Part shown: one piece after another, positions 12,189-22,996 of the stretch
Layout of the letters: every line of letters starts with the position of its first letter
How positions within the stretch are numbered: position 1 is the first letter of the stretch
Source: Carex sylvatica
Taxonomy: Eukaryota > Streptophyta > Magnoliopsida > Poales > Cyperaceae
Reading direction: 5' to 3'
NCBI GenBank assembly: GCA_964058845.1
Contig: CAXKVR010000044.1
Coordinates: 248,001-312,000, forward strand
Length of the DNA: 64,000 nt
The notes under the pieces: generated by a model
What the model was told of the DNA's origin: nothing
Database searches by the model: none
Seen by the model: the letters and a program-made list of their open reading frames with translations, nothing else
Made by a program: the position numbers and the translations under genes

Positions 12189-12420
12189 TGTTATGAATAA
12201 AGTATTTATGGATGTCTATGTTGCAACTCTCCTGAGTAATTACTTCAAAACTTATCTTTAAAGTATGTTTCTCTCTCACATTTATCAATAGAGTTAATAT
12301 TAGATGGCTTGTAATTTACATATCCTAGCCTATAAATAGAGGCTTTGTATGGATGTATTAGACACAACAAAAGCATATGAATAAAAGATAGCTAGCCATC
12401 TTTTACTTTATTTTATAACA
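12189..12420 (+). repeat. 5' LTR of the copia element
   Basis: 232 bases, TG...CA ends; pairs with 17350-17588. A TATA-like CCTATAAATAGAGG lies near 12329-12342 and a polyadenylation-like AATAAAAG at about 12380. Confidence 0.85.
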
Positions 12421-12438
12421 CGTTATTAGCACGAGAGC
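12421..12438 (+). other. Primer-binding region of the copia element
   Basis: CGTTATTAGCACGAGAGC starts directly after the LTR, where copia elements of this type carry a GTTATCAGCACGAG-like site. Confidence 0.5.
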
Positions 12439-14390
12439 TCTACTAGTTGAAGATTCGAGGTAACTTTGATATATTTTATTTCAATTCCATTTAAATCAAT
12501 AATGCTTATATTAAGTAATTATTAAATGGAATAAGTTATCAATTTATGTACATTTATTTTAAGATTTTGAGTATGGTTGATATAATTTTATATGAAGTGC
12601 AATTTTTTTAATCTTCCGATGAAGATTTAAAGAAATCTTATATATATGATATAGAAAAATTAATATGATAAGATTTTAAGAAATAAATGAAAATTTGAAA
12701 AGATATTAAGAAGGTCTTCCAGAAGAAGATTTCAAATAAATTTAAGAAGTTCTTCTTGAAGAAGATTTTCAAGAAATTTTATATGATGATTACATTATTA
12801 TTATTTTTCAATAATTTAAATCTCCTGGAGAAGATTTTAAGAATTTCGATTTCATATCCAAGACCTAATCCTAACTGTAAAATCTAAGGTTGATGGTGAC
12901 TATCTGCTATTTATGCTACTATGGGAGTAACATTAGCAGAAAGAAATGCACATATTGCTGGTCTAAGCATAGGATGAATTATTGCTTGGTACCAAAAGCA
13001 TGTCTGAGAATAAGATTAATTGTTGCTTGGTATCCAAAAGAAAAACTTATTTGCTCCTTTGTTCGGATTGAGTGGTCTGGGACAACTATTTATAATTTGT
13101 ATTAAGCTTGTCTTTTAATTATTGTCTTGTACCGAGGCTGAGGGCAATATTACTTATTTTGAGTAAAAAACTTTTGTCTCCTTATGGTTGAAAAACAAAG
13201 AAATAAAAAATATCAAGGTGTTGATGAAAAATCATGAATTTTTTTAAATCTTCTTCAGAAATATTATTATTGAAAAATAAAATTAACATGAACATCATAT
13301 AAATTTGTTCAAGTAAATATATATATATATAATTTGTTCAAGTAAATTTTAATAAACTTTCATGAAAAAAAAATTCAAAGAAATTTATATGAAGCACAAA
13401 TTTAAATGATGTTCATACTATTTTTGTTTTCAATAATTTAATTTTCTTGGAGAAGATTTCTAGAAATATTTTGAGTACATTCCTTGTATCCTTATGGTTG
13501 AATAAAATAACGAGTTGTTAATGATCATGAATTTAGTTCAATTAATTATGCTTTATTCTCCAAAGTAAATATAGAAACACATAATAATAATAATAATTTC
13601 TCGAAAAACTCGTAGATGTGGACACATCTTTCCACTGGAAGTGGAGAAAAAATTAGAAAGTGAAGAGAATGACAAATAAGAAAATTGATGCTATTATTGG
13701 TCACATACCAGTCATACGCCAACGTACCTGTAGTACGTTGAAACATTATATTGAACTATATCAAGCATCACTCAAAACAAATATGAAAAAAAAAGATCGA
13801 AATAAATTTTATTATGAATGTAATATCGATTTAGTCAAATGATTTGATATTATTTGAATGATGAAAAAGAGAAATATAAAATTGGTGACGATTATGAAAA
13901 ATTGACCCCTTGCTGTTTGGAAAAAAAATAGTATATCAAACTTCTACAAATTTATTTGAAAGAGAGGATTTACTTTAAAAGATCATCTAATTTTCTATTA
14001 ATACAATGCCCTAAAGAAGCTTGTCCGTTTCTATTAATACAATGCCTTAAAGAAGCTTATCCGTTTCATTAGAGGTACTACATTTTATTTCTTATTAAGG
14101 TGGAATTTCAATTCTTATCTTTTATGTTGTTACGGAAAATTGTAAGATAAAAAATGAATAGTTATTCATTCTTTATTTTGAAAAACGAATGAATATTTAT
14201 TTTATTATTTATATTGATTCTATTAATGTAATGCATAAAAAAATGTCAGATAAAATTGCTTATTTATATTTAATTTTTTTTAAATACTACTTATTTATTC
14301 TTTTTATTGTTGATTATTATTGAAGTGATATTTATTTATTTTTATAAAAAAAAAGGAATATTCTTTAAAAAAAAATGACATCAATAATGA
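12439..14390 (+). pseudogene. Decayed gag region of the copia element
   Basis: The position corresponds to gag, but no frame longer than about 70 codons survives and I recognise no domain. The stretch is very AT-rich. An imperfect motif reading GAAGATTTTAAGAA recurs (about 12620, 12730, 12770, 12830 and 13450). Confidence 0.4.
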
Positions 14391-17155
14391 AGATATATGT
14401 CTCGCAGATAGTGCAACAATTCATTGTCATTTAAAAAAAAAAACATTTTCTTATTTAGTAATGCAAGAATTAAATGTTTAAATTATTTCGGGTTGTACAA
14501 AATTGATTGAAGGATCTGGAAGAGTTACCTTGTTGTTACATGGACGAACACAAATTTATATTGATGTTGCATTATATTATTCCAAGTCTCAAAGAAATTT
14601 GTTAAGTTTTAAAAATATTTGTCGAAATAGATATCATGTTGAGACAACTAATGAAAAAATGTCGAATATATTAAAAAAATAATAATGCATATTAAAAACA
14701 AATTGTATATGTTTTTCCTTCAACTTGTACTGTGTATATATTAGTACAATTAAAGCACATGTTATTGTAAACTGGCAGTTTACAGATAATAATATATTTA
14801 TAGTTTGGCATGACCGGTTGGGCCATTCTGGATCGATAATGATGCGAACAATAATAAAGAATTACTGTGAACATTTATCAAAGAACCAGAAGATTTTTTA
14901 ATATGATGAATTTTTTGTGTTGATTTTATTTCTAAAACGTATACAATGTGATATTTGTGGAACATTATATCCACCATACGAACCATTTAAATATTTTATG
15001 GTTTTAATTGATGCATCAACAATATAATTCACATGTATATTTATTATCAAATCGCAACCTGGCGTTTGTGAGATTACTTGCTCAATTGATTTGATTAAGA
15101 ACATAATTTTATAATTATCCAATTAAGAAAATACGTCTAGACAATGTCGGAATTAATGTTGAACATCCTGTAGATGCTCATATACAAAAAGAAAATATAA
15201 TATTAAATGCAACAACACTAATTCACATCATGCCAACAAGCTATTATAAAACGTTCCCTTTATAATTAGTTTTTGGTCACATACCTAACATTTCCAATAT
15301 AATAATTTTTTAATGTGCAGTATATATTCTAATCGCTCCACCACAACGCACTAAAATGGGATATCAAAGAAAGTTGAGAATGTATATTGAATTTGAATCT
15401 CCATATACAATAGAGTATCTAGAACCATTGATGGGAGGTTTATTCACGGCTAGTTCTGTTGATTGTCATTTTGATGAATCAATATTCTTAACTTAGGGGG
15501 AGAAAATAATCAGCTGGGAAAAGATATTAGTTGAAATAAATTATCATTGTCTAATTTTGATCCTCATACTAAATAATGTGAACTAAATGTTTAAAAGATA
15601 ATTCATTTGGAAAAATTAGTTCATCAATTGCCAGATGCATTTACAAAAAAGTGACCAAATCACATGTACCAGCTGCTAATGCTCAAATTAAAGTCGATGT
15701 CCATGTTGGACAAACTAATGAAATTATAACATGCATGAAGCGTGGAAGACCAATCAGTTTTGAAGATAAAAATCCTCGAAAATGAAAAGGAGCAAAGAAT
15801 GAAAATGGTCAAATTGAGGATATGATAATTTCAGATAAAACTCCAAAAGAGAATCAAATTATAAGTAATATTGTAGTTCCAGCAGAAACTCAAGTATCTG
15901 AAATTCATAAAAGTAAAGAGATCTCGATAAATTATATCATGAATGGAATAAGATGGAACTGAGATGAAATTGATATCAATAATATTTTTGCATATGATAT
16001 ATAACGCTAAATATAATGAATAATAAGGATCATAACCCGAAGTCTATTAAAAAAAATCAACAAAGAAATGATTGTCCAAAAAAATAGATAGACACAATTG
16101 AAACATAATTAAATTATCTTATAAAAAAATTATTAGTGCTGAGCCTGCAGTCTCAATAGTTGAAGGCATAAATTCTAAATGATAGAAATTTATATTTATG
16201 TGAAAAAATAAAAAAGGTGAAATTTTGAGATAGACTCATCTGTGGTGGATGCAATAATTCTTTTTATAATTAATCTGGCAATACATGAAGCACTTAATTT
16301 GTGTCTAATGGATACTGTAATAGCCTATTTAAATGGCTCTCTTGATAATTATATCTATATGAAAAATCCCTGAAGGATTTAAGATGCATGAAACATGTAA
16401 TTAAGGTTGTCGAGAACATTATTTAATTAAATTGAATAAATCTTTATATGGATTAAAGCAATCTGGATGCATGTGGTATAACTGTTTTAGTGAATATTTA
16501 TTAAAACATGGATCAAAAATAATATAATTAATTTGTCCATGTATTTTCATGAAAAGATATGACAATCAGTTTGTTATAATTGCAGTTTATGTTGATAATC
16601 CAAATATCATCGAAACTCCTGAAGAGTTTCCAAAAGCAGTAAATTGTATAAAGAAAGAATCTAAAATAAAAGATCTTGGAAGGACAAAATTTGCATCAGA
16701 TTGCAATTGAACGTTTGAGAATAAAAAATTTATACATTTAGAAAAGTATATTGCTTGTGTGTTGGACATACAAGACCTGATATATTTATTATTATATTAT
16801 TAATTATAGCAATACACAAAGCAAGCCGATAATGTGTTTGGTTAAAATATGTGATTCAACACATTTGTCAGACATGTAGCTTGTCTTTTGGAGAAATGAA
16901 CCTGACGATCATATATGAAGATAATGTTACATGTATTGCTAAATTAAAAGAATAATACATTAAAGGAGATAGAACAAAATATATTCTACTAAAATTCTTT
17001 TTCACCCATGATCTTTAGAAGGATAATGTTATTAATATTCATCAAATTCGTTCAAGTGAGAATCTAGCAGACCTATTAACCAAGGCGCTTCCTACTGGGA
17101 TATTTGAAAAGCTGGTCCGCAATATTGGTGTTCGTCGATTTAAAGATCTTGATTA
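14391..17155 (+). pseudogene. Copia pol relic: protease, integrase, RT, RNase H
   Basis: Pieces in several frames. About 14403: ADSATIHC, where the protease has DSGATSH. About 14808-14850: WHDRLGHSGS of the GAG-pre-integrase domain. About 14945-15030: a stretch ending FKYFMVLIDAST of the integrase core. About 16315-16370: AYLNGSLDNYIYMKNP, and 16435-16490: LNKSLYGLKQSG, both reverse transcriptase. About 16590: VYVDNPNI, in which the catalytic YVDD has become YVDN. About 16965-17150: a GDRTKYIL stretch, then ENLADLLTKALPTGIFEK and an RRFKDLD stop, the RNase H end. Clearly dead. Confidence 0.8.
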
Positions 17156-17349
17156 ATGTTGTCATGAGGGAGAGTTAATACGCATTATATTTTTCTTAAC
17201 CATGGTTTTTCCCACTAGATTTTCTTGGTAAGGTTGTAATTGTGTATTAAGAAGAACTAGGTTTTTATCCCATAGGTTTTTTTAGTAAGGTTTTAATGAA
17301 GCATATTAAGAAAAACTAGGTTTTTATATAATGGACATCCACGAAGGAG

Positions 17350-17588
17350 TGTTATGAATAAAGTATTTATGGATGTCCATATTGCAACTTCTCTTTAAAG
17401 AAGTATGTTTCTCTCTCACATTTATCAATAGAGTTAATATTAGATAGTTTGTAATTTACATATCCTAGCTTATAAATAGATGTTTTGTATGGATGTATTA
17501 GACACAACAAAGGCATATGAATAAAAGATAACCATCTTTATACATTCTCAATATCTTGTTTATTATTCTTTTACTTTATTTTATAACA
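17350..17588 (+). repeat. 3' LTR of the copia element
   Basis: 239 bases, TGTTATGAATAAAG to TTATAACA. A short purine run (GAAGGAG) precedes it at 17343-17349, a weak polypurine tract. Confidence 0.85.
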
Positions 17589-17806
17589 ATTTTGAAGTTA
17601 TCTGAGGAGTATAAGTGTTATTCTCCCTTTAGATTGGTTCTTCAATAACAGACGAATTAGACAACGCAATGTGCTTTTCTTCCCAAAAAAAAAAAAGACA
17701 GAAAGATAAACAAAACGAAAAATACAATGGAGAATTAAAAGAATATGAAATAATTGATGGAAAACATCTTCCTATCAGAAATACGAGCACCGAGTCATCT
17801 CACGTT

Positions 17807-18406
17807 TCACACTTCATCTTGAGGGGCTGGGGATGAAGTCAAGCAGCAGTTTGGGCAAATTTTCTTAAAGATGGCTAGCTGAAAGTAGCAGTTTGGGAAA
17901 AAATTATTAAAGATGGATATCAGAAAGTGGTCGGTAAGCACAAACAGCAAAACTGCCGCCGCAAGGCCAATTACATAAAAAGAAGTGGAGAGTCTCCTCG
18001 CACAGCCTGCCGCATAGGCAATCATCAGGCTGACCAAGTCAAGCACCATGGTGAAATACATCACTATGAACCTAGACCGATGATTAGAGACATTCTCATT
18101 CATTATAAGTATTATTATTACCAAAGATGCCATGAATGCGGTCCCATTGGCATAGAAAAAGGTTGTGTATCGATCTGGAAATTTGTCATGAAGAATTGAA
18201 GATCCGGCTTTGTGACTGTTGAGATCGTCTTGCCATAATCCTCCAGGTGGGCTTAAACCAGTTGTATATGTCACGGATGCGGCTAGAACAGCGACCACCA
18301 TGATGGAGTCACGCCTCTTATCAAACCACTCTTTTCTCGTACCAGTTTTTTCTTTTATTTTTGGAAGATTGTTGGTAGAAGCTGCCTCAGCTTTTTCATC
18401 TACCAT
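17807..18406 (-). CDS. PGG-domain membrane protein, copy B
   Basis: A 199-residue single-exon paralogue of the gene at 8892-9455, almost identical from KEWFDKRRDSIMVVAVLAAS through the GLSPPGGLWQDD motif and the four hydrophobic helices. Two differences stand out. The N-terminus is a different lysine-rich segment (MVDEKAEAASTNNLPKIKEK). Near the C-terminus a short stretch is tandemly duplicated, so FPNC and CPNC versions follow each other and the protein gains about 15 residues after the last helix (near 17855-17925). Function unknown beyond the family; the frame is intact and probably expressed, from a TATA-like site near 18520. Confidence 0.85.
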   Translation of the reverse strand: MVDEKAEAASTNNLPKIKEKTGTRKEWFDKRRDSIMVVAVLAASVTYTTGLSPPGGLWQDDLNSHKAGSSILHDKFPDRYTTFFYANGTAFMASLVIIILIMNENVSNHRSRFIVMYFTMVLDLVSLMIAYAAGCARRLSTSFYVIGLAAAVLLFVLTDHFLISIFNNFFPNCYFQLAIFKKICPNCCLTSSPAPQDEV

Positions 18407-18513
18407 ATTTGAGTTATGATCACTTGGTTGAGATAAACGTTGTTTAGCTTGGAAGGAATAGATGGGAAAGAGAGAAATGAAGACGGGTTGTTTTCTCTGT
18501 GAGGAAGGTTTTT

Positions 18514-18525
18514 GGCTTTATAATC
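18514..18525 (-). promoter_or_regulatory. TATA-like element of PGG copy B
   Basis: On the minus strand GATTATAAAGCC, about 110 bases before the ATG; matches the site before copy A. Confidence 0.4.
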
Positions 18526-19207
18526 ACTTCTCTGAGCTAAATATTTTAAGTTTTTAAAATAAGTTTAACCCAATTTGACATATAAAATTGTTTTTTTTTT
18601 TCTATTTAATTCTAGTGTGGACAGTAAGTTTCAGATCTGACATTCAGTAATATTAAATAAAGACTTCAAATAGATGAGCCATCACCCGATGAACCTTACC
18701 TGATCTCTCTCCATTCTGGGCCTCTGATGACTAATAACAGCGGATCTCAATTCACGCCATTTTATAGATAGTTAAACTGAGATGGTTAGCACATTTTTTA
18801 GAAAAAAAGAAAAATGTTCCAAAACTGTAGCTATTTAAAAATTGAGAGTTGGAATATTGCTCAAACTGGTTATTCGTGCATTGAGAAATCGCACATAAGA
18901 CTGCACAAACAAACCATTAATTTAATCATGATGCCTATGAAACTAATTTGAACTTGAAGTCTTTAATTTTTTTTTTTTTTGGTTTTGTAATTAATTTAAC
19001 CTTTCCTTGAAGAGTCTTTCATCTTTTTGGATTTCATAATTTTTGTTAAGATTCTTGCCACGATTTTTTTTTCCTTTACCATATTTGATTATATTACAAA
19101 TTGTTAATATAACTGTTAATTTGTAAACGTTTTTAGATTTTTTGTAGTATTTTTATTTTTTAAGTTCGCAAAATATATAGTTGTAAGCGGTTCGAGTTTG
19201 TAGAATA
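18526..19207. repeat. Upstream flank of PGG copy B, first block
   Basis: Non-coding; aligns with about 9546-10210 of copy A. The similarity ends at TTGTAAGCGGTTCGAG near 19190-19207 and resumes only near 22588, so about 3.4 kb was inserted or rearranged here. Confidence 0.7.
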
Positions 19208-20181
19208 ATGTGATATTTTCATAATTTATTTGTGATTGTGATTGTTAACATTTATAACTAGCCACATTTACAAATTATTACAAAAAAAACAATACTTTAT
19301 AAAAAAAGAATTCATCAGTTACACTTCATCAGGCAAAAATCGTCAATAATTAGTAATATCAGTGACGGCTTTTACATGAAGATCGTCACTAATGTTTTCA
19401 AAAAAAAAAAAAAAATGTTCTAAAAAATTTATAGAAACCAGAGACAGTTGTTACATGAATAATATCGTTACTAGGGAGAACATCAATGAAGTTGTACAAC
19501 TGTCGCTAATATTCAATATTTGCCATCACCGATGGACTCAACACCGTCATTAATAATTAACACTTTATTAATATTAGTGTCTTTAAATGTTTATTAACAA
19601 TTTTATTAATAACAATTCCCCCTCACAACTTCGTAGCCTCTACAAAAATTTAAGAAAAAAAAACAATTTTATTAATAAAAAATATATTTATAATGAATCA
19701 AATGACTCTCATTCCAATATATATCTAAACTCATTTATTCTCACAAATTCAACTAAACTATTATAGTAAGTTAATTCTACTTATTTACACTCTTGAATAC
19801 TCTATTATTTCATTTTTCATCTCTCTTCTTGACCGAAGCCACTTTTGTCTGATATAGCTGCTGTGCTTTGATTGTTAGATTTGCTCATGTTGTTCTCCGA
19901 TTGAGAGAAAATAGAGACTCTATGCTACGAGCTCCATTGATATTGCGCACTCAGTTCCTGCCAGCTCTACTCTCTTTCCTCTCCTTTATTCTACTCTCCA
20001 TTCGAGAAGGTAGAAATGAGAGGAAAAAAGAAGAGAGAAGTGGTGGGGGGAGGTGGGAGGGCGCTGAGCAGCTAGCTAGGGTTTTACTGATGAGAGAAGT
20101 GGCAAAAAAGTTCATAGCTCGTGGCTTGATCGTGATACACACTTGATTCATTTGCTAACAGCTTGCTCGTTATTTGACCGA
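19208..20181. other. Possible CACTA-type subterminal fragment and AT-rich filler
   Basis: Between 19320 and 19560 a loose motif (GTGACGG/TGTCGCTAAT with CATGAA nearby) recurs on both strands, as in subterminal regions of CACTA elements. No terminal repeat is preserved. The open frame at 19868-20146 is arginine- and serine-rich purine sequence with no recognisable domain and is not called. Confidence 0.35.
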
Positions 20182-20280
20182 TACTAGTACAAAAAACTCC
20201 TTCACTGATCCTCAACCACCGACTAATAACAGCGGTGTAGGGTTTTTTTAACAACTAGTAGAGGAGTTTTTGTACTAGTA
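20182..20280. repeat. Small inverted-repeat (MITE-like) element
   Basis: TACTAGTACAAAAAACTCC at 20182-20200 is repeated as its reverse complement at 20263-20280 (one A fewer). The 62-base centre has no similarity to anything else here. The ends resemble the CACTAGTA type of CACTA-derived MITEs. Confidence 0.6.
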
Positions 20281-20299
20281 CGAGTTGTTAACGAGCCAG

Positions 20300-20690
20300 C
20301 TTGCCACTAGCTTGGTCTATAATTAACGAGTTCAAGCTGGGGCTTAGCTTACTCGTCAATTCGCGAGCTAGCTCGGCTAAGCATCAATTTGTGAATTTGT
20401 ATGAATTTGTGTGCATTTTATACTGTCTAGCTTAGTCCATCTCGATTCAGCTTGATGCAAAAAGTTTGTAAAATTTATTTTCTTCTTATAATAATAAGAT
20501 TCAGTCAAACCCAGCGAGCCAGCTCGACAGCTTGTGAGTTAGCTCAGAGTAGCTTGTCACGATTTCAAACTGAGATTTTAGCTAGACTGTCCTAGATCCA
20601 ACTCATTCAGCTATAGTTCAGTTTAGAATTAACAAGTTGAGTTATAGCTTAACTCAAACCGAATCAGCTTGTTGCCACCCCTAAATAAAA
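20300..20690. repeat. Degenerate AGCTCG-rich repeat ending in CCACCCCTA
   Basis: Imperfect repeats of AGCTAGCTCG, AGCTTG and GAGCCAGCT, ending GTTGCCACCCCTA at about 20670-20682. On the minus strand that end reads TAGGGGTGGCAAC, a typical hAT-type terminus. The other end was not found. Confidence 0.45.
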
Positions 20691-20983
20691 TTTAATGTAC
20701 TACTTTCTATTTAAGTATTATTTATGATCACGTGAAAAAAGAACCACGCCAACGTGCAAGTTGCAAATTTCGAATTTTTTATTAAATTTTGAAAATTTTA
20801 TTAATGTAAAAAAAAAAAATCAAATTTTAAAATCTACACTTCAGACTGAGAAAAAAAAAATCAAATTTTAAATCTGTTCCGATTGCATTTTTTTGTGAAA
20901 ATTCAATCTAAACTGCAAAATAATTTTGTAGTTTTAGGTTTGTTATTATTTTTTAATTAAACAAAAATTTTATTATTTTTTTA

Positions 20984-21697
20984 TTTTTTTATTGAAATAC
21001 TTGAAATATTTTATACATTTCTTCGAAAATAGATAAAATACTATATAATTTGATTTATTAGAAAGATGGCAACAAATAATTCGGATCAATATTTTTAAGG
21101 CCGGATGTTTTGCTGTGTAAGAAAAATTAAAATATTTATTTGTGTGTTATTAGAAAAAATAAAAATATTTTGAATCAGAGTTATTGATCCCAATTTAAAA
21201 ATCACTTCTAAATAAATACAGAAAATATTGTGATCCGAATAAACAAAAAATATCTCTGACAATTCTCTACAAAAACTTTATGTGAAATTTTTTTTTCGGA
21301 CAATTCTCTACACAACTTTATTCAAATATTTTATTTATTTATCTAGAAAAGTCATTTAAATAAACAAAAAATATCTCTGACAATTCTCTACAAAAACTTC
21401 AAGTGAAAAAACTTTTTCGGACAATTCTCTACACAACTTTATTCAAATATTTTATTTATTTATCTAGAAATGACTTTTGAATCAGAATAAATAACTCAAA
21501 GTTCAAAATATTTTTATTTATTTTTCTAATAACACCGATAAATATTTTAAATTTTCTTACAGCTGCAAAAAATTCGGCCTGAAAAATATTAATCTGGATT
21601 ATTTGTCACAATCTTTCTAATAAATTAATTATATAGTATTCTATCTATTTTCTAAAAAATATGTAAAATATTTCTAATATTTCAATAAAAATAAATA
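20984..21697. mobile_element. AT-rich foldback element with an internal tandem repeat
   Basis: The left arm (about 20984-21230) pairs as reverse complement with the right arm (about 21440-21697); both contain ACTATATAATT, TTTATTAGAAAGAT and a TTAGAAAAA block in the same order. Between the arms, a unit of about 115 bases with CTCTGACAATTCTCTACA occurs twice (about 21241-21360 and 21362-21470). No open frame. Foldback or MULE-type non-autonomous element. Confidence 0.75.
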
Positions 21698-21719
21698 AAT
21701 TGTAACATAATGATATTGG

Positions 21720-21955
21720 GGTTTTATAACCGTGAATTAAATTCAGGATTTTATAACTGTGAATTAAATTCACGATTTTAGCCTAAAACCTAAAACTGTG
21801 GATTAAATTCATGATTTTAGTGTAGAACCACCGTTCTAATTCCAGTTTTAGAAACCGTGGATTTATGTTGCAATTTTGAGAGAATTAAAACTGTAAATTA
21901 AATTTGCGGATTTTAGGATCTAAAATTGTGAAATAAAATTGCAGTTTGAATATTT
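21720..21955. repeat. Repeats of a GTGAATTAAATTCAC-like palindrome
   Basis: At least six variants of the 14-15 base near-palindrome (for example near 21733, 21763, 21797, 21890) separated by GATTTTA spacers. This looks like the subterminal repeat array of a DNA transposon. No gene. Confidence 0.6.
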
Positions 21956-22054
21956 TTTCAAAATTTTATCAAACGTACAGAGTGTAAATTTTGAAATTTA
22001 TTATTTTTTTAATATTAATAAAAAATTTGGCCGGAAGAGCGAGAGGGGTGGAGG

Positions 22055-22579
22055 TAGGGGTGTTCATCGGTTCGGTTCAGTTTCAACCGAAATGAATTTG
22101 GCAAACCAAAGTTATAATTCGGTTTTAAAAATAAAACCGAACTGAACCGAATTAGCATTGCAACCGAACCAAAGTTTTATTTCGGTTTGTTCGGTTCAAA
22201 CCGAAATATATTATTATTTTTTATTTAAAACAATTGATTTATAATAAACTGAAATATATTAAGAATTAAACCGGAGTATTAACAAATAAACTAAGATATT
22301 TAGAAATAAACCAAGTATTTAAAGCAATTGATTAAAAAATAAACCGGAGTATTAAGAAATAAACCGGAGTGGTTCGGATCAAATTCATCTTACATAAAAT
22401 TTTGGTCAGTTCAGTTATTTTGGTTTTAAAATTTTTCAAACCAAATTGAACTGAAGTTATAATTCAGTTTTGAAAAGCCAACCGAACTGATCCAATAAAC
22501 TGAAATAACTGAATCGTTTAAACTGAACTAATTATGTTCCGTTCAGAACCGATTAAACCGAACCGTTTGAACACCCCTA
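22055..22579. mobile_element. Non-autonomous hAT-type element with perfect 8-bp TSD
   Basis: Ends TAGGGGTGTTCA and, on the other strand, TAGGGGTGTTCAAACGG. Flanked on both sides by the identical octamer GGTGGAGG (22047-22054 and 22580-22587). The interior is rich in GGTTCGGTT and AACCGAA repeats in inverted orientation; no coding sequence. 8-bp target duplication and these termini indicate the hAT superfamily. Confidence 0.85.
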
Positions 22580-22665
22580 GGTGGAGGGTTATGTACCAGT
22601 ACTACTTTCTATTCAAGTATTATTTATGATCATATCATCAATGAAGATTGAAGAGTGAAAAAAGA

Positions 22666-22876
22666 GGAATGAAATCTGCTGCGATTAGAATTTGATGAAC
22701 AATGTCCTGAAATTCCTGCTTTTTCAAATCTAACCGTTCAACTTTTTATGTGTACGCATCTCCAAACAGTTAGTTTTTCTGTGCACGCATCTCAAAATTA
22801 ATCGATAGTTGGATTTAAAAAAGCAGAGATTTCAGGATACTGTTCATCCAATTAGAATCGCAGCAAATTTGTTTCC
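22666..22876. mobile_element. MITE with perfect 9-bp target-site duplication
   Basis: 211 bases. Ends read GGAATGAAATCTGCTGCGAT and, on the other strand, GGAAACAAATTTGCTGCGAT. Flanked by identical GAAAAAAGA at 22657-22665 and 22877-22885. A 9-bp duplication points to a Mutator-type element. The paralogous segment at about 10270-10290 lacks it. A related element sits at 46993-47183. Confidence 0.85.
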
Positions 22877-22996
22877 GAAAAAAGAACTAGCGTGCAAGTA
22901 GCAGTAATTGTCATTTTTTCTTCACTAATATAATCTTGATCTATGAAATTAGTTGGAGGTTGGGACGACGTCGCTACACTAGTGGAAAATATTGAA

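Larger units (their letters stand above)
12189..17588 (+). mobile_element. Degenerate Ty1/copia retrotransposon
   Basis: Near-identical LTRs (12189-12420 and 17350-17588) start TGTTATGAATAAAG and end TTTATAACA. They flank a pol relic in copia order: protease, integrase, reverse transcriptase, RNase H. The flanking bases AGTTT (12184-12188) and ATTTT (17589-17593) are a 4/5 target-site duplication. The internal region carries many stops and frameshifts although the short LTRs are still alike. Confidence 0.85.
11586..17617. mobile_element. Long-arm inverted-repeat element split by a copia insertion
   Basis: The left arm (11586-11760) is a reverse complement of the right arm, found in two pieces: 12020-12188 and 17589-17617. 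The outermost bases read CACGTATACCCCTCAAATAC on the left and, on the opposite strand, CACTTATACTCCTCAGATAA on the right. The right arm is interrupted exactly where the copia LTR begins and resumes where it ends. Without the copia the element is about 0.63 kb with arms of about 180 bases, a foldback or MULE-type MITE. Target-site duplication not identified. Confidence 0.7.

Noticed and set aside
19868..20146. 92-codon frame with an Arg/Lys/Glu-rich middle
   Set aside because: Follows a purine-rich tract; an equal open frame lies opposite and no family is recognised.
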